DNA from: Bubalus kerabau
Lineage: Eukaryota > Chordata > Mammalia > Artiodactyla > Bovidae
DNA length: 64,000 nucleotides
Reading direction: 5' to 3'
NCBI RefSeq assembly: GCF_029407905.1
Contig: NC_073630.1
Coordinates: 53,655,001-53,719,000, forward strand
This document shows, in pieces, positions 56,523-64,000 of the stretch (its first letter is position 1; every line of letters starts with the position of its first letter). A model generated the notes under the pieces. That model saw only the letters and a program-made list of their open reading frames with translations. It did not search any database and was not told the DNA's origin. The position numbers and the translations under genes are program-made.

Positions 56523-57646
56523 TCAGTTCCGTTCAGTTAGTTCAGTTGCTCATCGTATCCAACTCTTTGGGGCCCCATGAATCGCAGCACGCCAGGCCTC
56601 CCTGTCCATCATCAACTCCCGGAGTACACTCAGACTCATGTGCATGGAGTCAGTGATACCATCCAGCCATCTCATCCTCTGTCGTCCCCTTCTCCTCTTG
56701 CCCCCAATCCCTCCCAGCATCAGAGTCTTTTCCATTGAGTCAACTCTTCCCATGAGGTGGCCAAAGTATTGGAGTTCAATTTAGCATCAGTCCTTCCAAT
56801 GAACACCCACGACTGATCTCCTTTAGGATGGACTAGTTGGATCTCCTTGCAGTCCAAGGGACTCTCAAGAGTCTTCTCCAACACCACAGTTCAAAAGCAT
56901 CAATTCTTCGGCACTCAGCTTTCTTCACAGTCCAACTCTCACATCCATACATGACCACTGGAAAAACCATAGCCTTGACTAGACGGATCTTTGTTGGCAA
57001 AGTAATGTCTCTGCTTTTTAATGTGCTATCTAGGTTGTTCATAAGTTTTCTTCCAAGGAGTAAGCCTCTTTTAATTTCATGGCTGAAATCACCATCTAAA
57101 GTGATTTTGGAGCCCATAAAAATAAAGTCTGACACAGTTTCCCCATCTATTTCCCATGAAGTGATGGGACCAGATGCTATGATTTTAGTTTTCTGAATGT
57201 TGAGCTTTAAGCCAACTTTTTCACTCTCCTCTTTCACTTTCATCAAGAGGCTTTTGAGTTCCTCTTCACTTTCTTCCATAAGGGTGGTGTCATCTGCATA
57301 TCTGAGGTTATTGATATTTCTCCCAGCAATTTTGATTCCAGCTCGTGCTTCTTCCAGCCCAGCATTTCTCATGATGTATTGTGCATATAAGTTAAATAAG
57401 CAGGGTGACAATATACAGCCTTGATGTACTCCTTTTCCTATTTGGAGCCAGTCTGTTGTTCCATGTCCAGTTCTAACTGTTGCTTCCTGGCCTGCATATA
57501 GGTTTCTCAAGAGGCAGGTCAGGTGGTCTGGTATTCCCATCTCTTTCAGAATTTCCCACAGTTTATTGTGATCAACACAGTCAAAGGCTTTGGCATAGTC
57601 AATAAAGGAGAAATAGATGTTTTTCTGGAACTCTCTTGCTTTTTCG
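56523..57646 (-). mobile_element. BovB LINE, 5'-truncated, antisense
   Basis: From the reversed 3' end (AGTTCCGTTCAGTTAGTTCAG) to the fingers-side border of the reverse transcriptase (AACTCTCTTGCTTTTTCG), about 1.12 kb. Truncated inside the reverse transcriptase. Confidence 0.93.
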
Positions 57647-57795
57647 ATATGACTTGAAAATCTTGTATTAATCATGTACTTCAGATGGTAAAGAACCAAT
57701 GTGGAAGACCTGGGTTGGGAAGATCCCCTGGAGAAGGGAACAGCTACCCACTTCATTATTCTGGCCTGGAGAATTCCATGGACTGTATAGTTCAT
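56833..57795 (-). pseudogene. BovB reverse transcriptase fragment with SINE-derived start
   Basis: The longest BovB frame here: 320 codons, of which about the first 40 are antisense Bov-tA, the next few come from spacer, and about 270 are BovB. Motif A is FIDYAKAFDCVDHNKLW, motif B GVHQGCILSPCLFN, and the catalytic box LRYADDTTLM is intact, followed by the C-terminal MYGCESWTVKKAEC region. It lacks the endonuclease, the fingers and the last part of the protein, so it cannot retrotranspose. The Met at 57795 is in the SINE and is not a natural start. Confidence 0.82.
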
Positions 57796-57844
57796 GGGGT
57801 TGCAAAGAATTGAACATGACTGAGCAACTTCATTTCACTTCACC
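57678..57844 (+). mobile_element. Bov-tA SINE, partial
   Basis: Begins inside the tRNA-like head (TTCAGATGGTAAAGAACC), has a deletion around the B box, and ends ACTTCATTTCACTTCACC. It lies 31 bp from the BovB. Confidence 0.85.
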
Positions 57845-58675
57845 TTTAGAGAAACAAAACTAATAGAATTTGTATAGATATGTAGAAAGGTATATATTAT
57901 GAGGGATTGGCTTACACAATTATGAAAGCATAGAAATCCCTCAACCTGTCTTCCACAATCTGAAGAGCAGGAAAGCCTGCAATGTAGCTCTTGTCTAAAT
58001 CAGTCGCTCAGTCGTGTCCGACTCTGCAACCCCACGAATCGCAGCACGCCAGGCCTCCGTGTCCATCACCAACTCCTGGAGTTCACTGAGACTCACGTCC
58101 ATCAAGTCAGTGATGCCATCCAGCCGTCTCATCCTCTGTCATCCCCTTTTCCTCTTGCCCCCAATCCCTCCCAGCATCAGAGTCTTTTCCAATGAGTCAA
58201 CTCTTCGCATCAGGTGGCCCAAGTACTGGAGTTTCAGCTTCAGCATCATTCCTTCCAAAGAAATCCCAGGGCTGATCTCCTTCAGAATGGACTGGTTGGA
58301 TCGCCTTGCAGTCCAAGGGACTCTCAAGAGTCTTCTCCAACACCACAGTTCAAAAGCATCAATTCTTCGGCACTCAGCCTTCTTCACAGTCCAACTCTCA
58401 CATCCATACATGACCACAGGAAAAACCATAGCCTTGACTAGACCCAACTCAAGAAAATAGCAAATTAGCCCTTCCACCACCATTTTGTTCTATTCAAGCA
58501 TTCAATGGATTGGATGATTCCTCATATTTTTCTGAGACAGCTTTACTTAGTTCACCAATTTGAATGCTAATCTTTCCTAGAAACGCACTCAAATACACAA
58601 AGACCCAGAAATATGTCTTACTAATTGCTATTCCTCAGACCTGTCAAGTTGATACATAAAGTTAATCATCACAAA
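57845..58675 (-). mobile_element. Ancient mammalian interspersed repeat, split by BovB
   Basis: The left part (AGAGAAACAAAACTAATAG, GGGATTGGCTTACACAATTATG) and right part (CCTTCCACCACCATTTTGTTC, GGATTGGATGATTCCTC, CAAGTTGATACATAAAGTTAATC) are the reverse of the repeat at 21076-21605. The BovB at 57998-58445 separates them. Family name not assigned. Confidence 0.55.
57998..58445 (-). mobile_element. BovB LINE 3' fragment, antisense
   Basis: About 450 bp: AATCAGTCGCTCAGTCGTG to AACCATAGCCTTGACTAG. Low divergence; inserted in the ancient repeat. The frames at 58014-58460 and 58139-58483 are BovB C-terminal coding text or its complement. Confidence 0.94.
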
Positions 58676-58861
58676 GCCATAATGCTATCTTAGTTATTGT
58701 TTCAGATCTTTGAAAATTGTACATCCATATATTCTACTATAATGACACTAATTGTACTTCAAATCAACATAGGCAATATAGGCACAACTTTCAAAATATA
58801 TCTTGCCTCCTAATTTTTTTTTTTTAGATAGAATACAACTTAATTCTATACAAAAACGTAT

Positions 58862-59078
58862 GGGCTTCCCTGGTGGCTCAGTTGGTAAAGAACATGCCTG
58901 CCAATGCAGGAGATGTAAAAGATGTGGGTTCAATCCCTGGGTTGAGAAGATGCCCTGGAGGAGGGCATGACAAACCACTCCACTATTCTTGCCTGGAGAA
59001 TCCCATGGATAAAGGAGCCTGGTGGGCTCAGTCCATGTCACAAAGAGTCAGACAGGACTGAGCACAAACAATAACATT
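58862..59078 (+). mobile_element. Bov-tA SINE
   Basis: A near-consensus head (GGGCTTCCCTGGTGGCTCAG) and degraded tail. Flanks ATACAAAAACGTAT (58848-58861) and ATACAATAAAGTAT (59079-59092) are an imperfect 14-bp duplication. Confidence 0.93.
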
Positions 59079-59264
59079 ATACAATAAAGTATACAAACTC
59101 TATGTATAAATCTTGCTCACTTTTTGCTACGTACCTGATATAAATATATCAAAGATTAATATATAACACATTTCCAGATCTCTGATTGTGGATTCCGAAA
59201 CCTAAATCCTAAAGCATCCTAAAGGATCCTCCCTGCCCCTTCCCAGTCAGTACTCTCAAGGTAG

Positions 59265-59508
59265 CATTACTTTGACTTCTGTCTACATATACTGATTTTA
59301 CCTGATACTTTAAAAAATGATCCAAAAAAGAATCCTATGTGTTATTTTGGACCTGGCTTAGTTTGTGCATTATTGGACCTGAGAGATGCACCCATATTAT
59401 TTTGTGTAGCATTGTTTCATTCTTTTTTATAGCTGAATAAAATTTCACTGTATAAATAGATCAGATTTTATATATCCATTCTTCCATCGGTGGACATTTG
59501 GGTTATAA
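59265..59508 (-). mobile_element. Old L1M 3'-region fragment, antisense
   Basis: ACTTCTGTCTACATATACTG, TTATAGCTGAATAAAATTTC and CCATTCTTCCATCGGTGGAC follow antisense L1 in order. Confidence 0.7.
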
Positions 59509-59800
59509 ATGAGTTATCAATTGCCGTGTAACAAATTTTCCTAAAACACAGCCACTTAAAATAACATTTGTTATCGCACAGTATCTCTGGGTCTGGAATT
59601 CAAAGTAGATTAGTTGCAAAGATTGGCTCAGGTTTCTCATGAGCTTGCCATCAAGCTGTCAGCCAGGACTTCAGTCTTCTGAAGATTTCACTGGAATGAA
59701 AGACTTACATTCAAGTTCACTCACATGGCAACTGGCCAACCTTGATTTGTGTTGGCCAGAGACTCATTCCATAGATTTCTTTCATGTCATATAGATGTCT
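59509..59800. mobile_element. Unclassified old interspersed repeat
   Basis: TTGCCGTGTAACAAATTTTCC, CCACTTAAAATAACATTTG, TCTCTGGGTCTGGAATTC and TCACTCACATGGCAACTGGC recall a common mammalian repeat whose class I cannot assign by eye. Confidence 0.35.
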
Positions 59801-60003
59801 CTATTTTTATCTGTTATTCCTGTTAAGTTCAACACAAATATCCTAATTTTTCTTTTTTATATAAAAATGGATCTATTCCCTGATTGATTATTTTATAGCC
59901 TTGACTCAGCTTTTGATCTTTCATGCTGTTATTCCAGGTACTTGAAGACAAGAGCTTATCGATAATTTTCAATGATATCATTTCATTGTGATATTTTGTG
60001 TAC

Positions 60004-61311
60004 TGTTGCTGTTGTTTAGTCTCTCAGTCATGTCTGAATCTTTGTGACCCCACAGTTCGCAGCATGCCAGGCTTCCCTATCCTTTACTCAAACTCGTGTC
60101 CATTGAGTCGGTGATGTGATAAAACCATCTCATCCTCTGTCATCCCCTTCTCCTCCTGCCTTCAATCTTTCCCAGCATCAGGGTCATTTCCAATAAATCT
60201 GCTCTTCTTATCAAGCGGCCAAAGTATTGGAGCTTCAGCTTCAGTCCTTCCAATAAATATTCAGGGTTGATTCCTTTAGGATTGACTAGTTTAATCTCCT
60301 TGATGTTCAAGGGACTCTCAAGAGTCTACTCCAGCACCACAGTTCACAGCCATCAATTCCTCGGCACTTAGTTTTTTTGTTTTGTTTTGTTTTGTTTTGT
60401 TTCGTCCAGCTCTCATTTCTCTACTTGACTATTGGAAAAATCATAGCTGTGACTACATGGACCTTTATAGGCAAAGTAATGTCTCTGCTTTTTAATACAC
60501 TCTCTAAGTTTGTCATTGCTTTTCTTCCAAGGAGGAAGCATGTTTTAATCTCATGGTTCTAGTCACTGTCCACAGTGATTTTGGAATTCAAGAAAATAAA
60601 GTCTGTCACTGTTTCCATTGCTTCCCCATCTATTTGCCATGAAGTGATGGGACTGAATGCCATGATCTTTGTTTTTTGAATGTTGAGTTTTAAGCCAGCT
60701 TTTCACTTTCCTCTTTCACCCTCATCAAGAGACTGTTTAGTTCCTCTTAACTTTCTGCCATAAAGGTGGTATCATTTGAGGTTGTTGATATTTCTCCCCA
60801 CAATCTGATTACAGCTTGTGCTTCATCCAGTCCAACATTTCACATTATGTACTCTGGATGGTAAATAAGAACGGTGACAATATACAGCCTTGACCTACTC
60901 CTTTACCAATTTAGAACCAGTCTGTTGTTCCATGTATGTTTCTGACTGTTGCTTCTTGACCTGCATACAGGTTTCTAAGGAGGCAGGTCAGGTGGTCTGG
61001 TATTCTCATCTCTTGAAGAATTTTCCACAGTTTGTTGTGATCCACACAGTCAAAACTTTAGTGTAGTCAATAAAGCAGAAGTATATGTTTTTCTGATATT
61101 CTCTAGCTTTTTCTATGATCCAAAAGATGTTGGCAATTTGATCTCTGTCTCCTCTGCCTTTTTTTAAACCCAGCTTGCACATCTGGAAGTTTTCGATTCA
61201 AACACTGTTGAAGTCTGGCTTGAAAGGTTTTGAACATGACTTTGCTAGCATGTGAAATGAGTACAGTCATGTGGCAGTTTGAGCATTCTTTGGCATTGCC
61301 CTTCTTTGGGA
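60004..61311 (-). mobile_element. Older BovB LINE, 5'-truncated, antisense
   Basis: About 1.3 kb from GTTGTTTAGTCTCTCAGTC to the fingers region of the reverse transcriptase (GGCATTGCCCTTCTTTGGG). More diverged than the other BovB copies, with many small deletions (the YADD-box area near 60775 has lost bases). A TTGTGTAC repeat at 59996-60003 and 61312-61319 is probably its duplication. Confidence 0.9.
60371..60402 (+). repeat. (TTTTG)n expansion inside BovB
   Basis: About six TTTTG units replace the short CTTCTT-type stretch found at this BovB position in the other copies. Confidence 0.9.
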
Positions 61312-61319
61312 TTGTGTAC

Positions 61320-61940
61320 CATAGATGCTTAATATATTAATTAAAAAAATAATAAATGGCTCTAAGACTTTGATACTTTCAACTCCTTGTGACAATGACA
61401 AATATCACTTCTCACTCATATGCATACCTTATTATCAAGTAAACATGCAATTAAGTGTGAATAACAACTCAAACAGTTCAAACTGCCTGCTTTCAATGAT
61501 CAGAATCCCATGACAGATCAAGTTAATCTAGTATTTTAGTACAATTTCTAGTGTTTTAATACAGTTTCAGGTATTACAAATTAAATAAATCTCATAACTT
61601 TAGTGAATTTAATTACAAGGATTCACAGCTATTAATCTATTCCAAATGGTAAAACTCCCATAGTTGTCAGTTAGTCAATGCCATTAACACAATCAAGCCC
61701 ATTGTTTATTTTGATGGCACATAAGACATTTTAAACTTTCTAAAAACTCTCTATTATGCTCACTTCTCCTTTATACTACTGAGTTCAGATCTACCCATTT
61801 TAATTATATCATTTTCTAAAGTGAAATTGTAAAATTGAGAAAATGTGTATTGTTTCAGTAACATAACTATGGAAATAGAAAAGACAAAACTGACAATGAG
61901 ACTGGAGATTACCTGGTATAAGATGTACTATGAGTATATG
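61320..61940. other. A+T-rich non-coding DNA
   Basis: No repeat or gene recognised. Confidence 0.4.
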
Positions 61941-62093
61941 AAAGTGAAAGTTATTCAGTCATGTCAGATTCTTTGTGACCACGTGGACTATACAGTCCAT
62001 GGAATTCTCCAGACCAGAATACTGGAGTGGTTAGCCTTTCCCTTCTCCAGGGGATCTTCCCAACCCAAGGATCGAATTCAAGTCTCCCTGATT
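61941..62093 (-). mobile_element. Bov-tA SINE, 5'-truncated
   Basis: An antisense copy from AAAGTGAAAGTTATTCAGTC to CAAGTCTCCCTG; the tRNA-like head is missing and the text changes abruptly at about 62091, 3-5 bp before an inverted repeat. Confidence 0.88.
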
Positions 62094-62095
62094 GT

Positions 62096-62425
62096 AGTAT
62101 ATTCACAATATCAAGTTCTTTAAAAACACAACAGAAAAAGGATATGTAAATTATTGTCTATGTGAGAAGCACAATGAAAAACATTCTTTATCTTGATAGA
62201 AATTATGTCACACTTCATATATTAATGCAATGATAATATTTGTGGTTTTATTTAATTTACTTGAACCTAGGATTCACATTTCGGAATATAATTTCTGCTT
62301 GTGTATTTTCCTTTCTGTGGTACACAGATGAAGAATGATTTTCATTGTGTTTCTCACATAGACAATAATTGACATATCCTTTCTCTGTTCTGATTTTTGA
62401 AAGAACTTGATATTGTGAGTATACT
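62096..62425. repeat. 98-bp imperfect inverted repeat with 135-bp spacer
   Basis: The arm at 62096-62192 and the reverse complement of 62328-62425 match at about 88 of 98 positions. Shared blocks include CACAATATCAAGTTCTTT, AGGATATGT, AATTATTGTCTATGTGAGAA and CACAATGAAAA. RNA from either strand could fold into a long hairpin. I do not recognise the arms as a known repeat. It could be a non-autonomous DNA transposon with long terminal inverted repeats or an inverted duplication. Confidence 0.85.
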
Positions 62426-62542
62426 TCTAAATAAAGAATGTGTTATACAAATAACCAAAGTATTTCTAAATATTTTAATTATTAATTACAATATAATTAC
62501 TACATACATTTTTTTCTAGCTCTCTAAGGTAAGAATACACAG

Positions 62543-62661
62543 AAAGTGAAAATGAAGTCACTCAGTCGTGTCCGACTTTAGCGACCCCATGGACTGCAGC
62601 CTACCAGGCTCCTCCGTCCAAGGGATTTTCCAGGCAAAAGTACTGGAGTGGGGTGCCATTG
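62543..62661 (-). mobile_element. Bov-tA/Bov-A SINE fragment abutting BovB
   Basis: Antisense tail and body (AAAGTGAAAATGAAGTCACTC to GGAGTGGGGTGCCATTG). The copy stops at the exact base where the next BovB starts. Confidence 0.9.
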
Positions 62662-63819
62662 TACAAAAAAGATCTTCATGACCCAGATAATCACGATGGT
62701 ATGATCACACACCTAGAGCCAGACAACCTGGAATGTGACGTCAAGTGGGCCTTAGAAAGCAACACTACAAACAAAGCTAATGGAGGTGATGGAATTCCAG
62801 TTGAGCTATTTCAAATCCTGAAAGATGATGCTGTGAAAGTACTACACTCAATATGCCAGCAAATTTGGAAAATTTAGCAGTGGCCACAGGGCAGGAAAAG
62901 GTCAGTTTTCATTCCAATCCCAAAGAAAGGCAATGCGAAAGAATGCTAAAACTACCGCACAATTGCACGCATCTTACACGCTAGTAAAGTAATGCTCAAA
63001 ATTCTCAAAGCCAGGCTTCAGCAATGTGTGAACCGTGAACTTTCATATATTCAAGCTGGTTTTAGAAAAGGCAGAGGAACCAGAGATCAAATTGCCAACA
63101 TCCGCTGGATCATCAAAAAAGCAAGGGAGTTCCAGAAAAACATCTATCTCTGCTTTATTGACTATGCCAAAGCCTTTGACTGTGTGGATCACAATAAACT
63201 GTGGAAAATTCTGAAAGAGATGGGAATACCAGACCACCTGTCCTACCTCCTGAGAAACCTGTATGCAGGCCAGGAAGCAACAGTTAGAACTGGACATGGA
63301 ACAACAGACTGGTTCCAAATAGGAAAAGGAGAATGTCAAGGCTGTCTATTGTCACCCTGCTTATTTAACTTATATGCAGAGTACATCATGAGAAATGCTG
63401 GGCTGGATGAAGCACAAGCTGGCATCAAGATTGCTGGGAGAAATCTCAATAACCTCAGATATGCAGATGACACCACCCTTATGGCAGAAAGTGAAGAGGA
63501 ACTAAAAAGCCTCTTGATGAAAGTGGAAGTGAAGAGTGAAAAAGTTGGCTTAAAGCTCAACATTCAGAAAACGAAGATCATGGCATCTGGTCCCATCATT
63601 TCATGGGAAATAGATGGGGAAACAGTGTCAGACTTTATTTTTCTGGGCTCCGAATTCACTTTAGATGGTGATTGCAGCCATGAAATTAAAAGATGCTTAC
63701 TACTTGGAAGGAAACTTATGACCAATCTAGATAACACATTAAAAAGCAGAGACATTACTTTGCCAACAAATCCATCTAGTCAAGGCTATGGTTTTTCCAG
63801 TGGTCATGTATGGATGTGA
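62653..63819 (+). pseudogene. BovB reverse transcriptase remnant, partly open
   Basis: The first piece (to 62877) carries KANGGDGIPVELF and is ended by TAG after QQIWKI. The main piece 62992-63819 (275 codons) has GFRKGRGTRDQIANIRW, FIDYAKAFDCVDHNKLW (motif A), GECQGCLLSPCLFN (motif B, with VR replaced by EC) and LRYADDTTLM (catalytic box). The frame shifts near 63775, and the C-terminal MYGCESW text continues in another frame. Catalytic aspartates are kept. The endonuclease is absent by truncation. Confidence 0.85.
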
Positions 63820-64000
63820 GAGTTGGACTGTGAAGAAGGCTGAGTGCCGAAGAATTGATGCTTTTGAACTGTGGTGTTGGAGAAGACTCTTGAGAGTCCC
63901 TTGGACTGCAGTGTGATCCAACCAGTCCATCCTAAAGGAGATCAGTCCTGGGTGTTCACTGGAAGGACTTATGTTGAAGCTGAAACTCCAATATTTTGGC
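62662..64000 (+). mobile_element. BovB LINE, 5'-truncated, running off the window
   Basis: Starts at TACAAAAAAGATCTTCATGACC, in the connector before the reverse transcriptase, and continues into the C-terminal coding region at the window edge. The 3' end lies beyond 64000. Confidence 0.94.

Overview
This window reads as nuclear DNA of a ruminant, most likely a bovid. It is A+T-rich, lacks operons and CpG-island-like stretches, and is packed with repeats confined to or typical of ruminants: BovB (RTE-type) LINEs, Bov-tA and Bov-A2 SINEs, bovine-type L1 (L1-BT) 3' ends and CHR-type tRNA SINEs. These sit on an older mammalian layer of L2, MIR, L1M, MaLR LTRs, an ERV-L pol remnant, and Charlie- and Tigger-type DNA transposons. 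No complete host gene is recognisable. Family names were assigned by recognising diagnostic sequence, not by a database search, and most repeat boundaries are good to about 5-20 bp.

Layout. 1-21 kb: mostly single-copy A+T-rich DNA with scattered Bov-tA SINEs, one Bov-A2, MaLR LTRs near 12.3-14.6 kb and an L2 block at 20.7 kb. 22-28.3 kb: an ERV-L pol remnant split by a solo LTR, which is itself split by two BovB insertions. 29.6-37.4 kb: a BovB and an L1-BT that each carry an inverted 5' part, the mark of twin priming. 37.5-48 kb: more BovB copies, including a 3.7-kb one at 44.3-48.0 kb with a twin-primed L1-BT inside it, and young L1-BT and BovB insertions with perfect target-site duplications. 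48-64 kb: Tigger, L2, CHR and Bov-tA elements, five antisense BovB fragments, a 98-bp inverted repeat at 62.1-62.4 kb, and a BovB that runs off the right edge.

Possible host-gene content is limited to exon-like segments. On the + strand, 1249-1316 and 42726-42909 both have good acceptor and donor sites, are open in one frame and fit each other in phase, so the window may be largely one intron of about 41 kb. A weaker + strand candidate begins at 48753. On the - strand, 55541-55655 has excellent splice sites but no through-frame, which suits a non-coding RNA. The function of any such gene is unknown from this sequence.

The coding sequences that can be named are decayed retrotransposon proteins: BovB endonuclease and reverse transcriptase, L1 ORF2 and ERV-L pol. 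All those seen whole within the window are broken by stops, frameshifts or truncation. The most unusual signals are the phase-matched exon pair, the long hairpin-forming inverted repeat and three separate twin-primed insertions.
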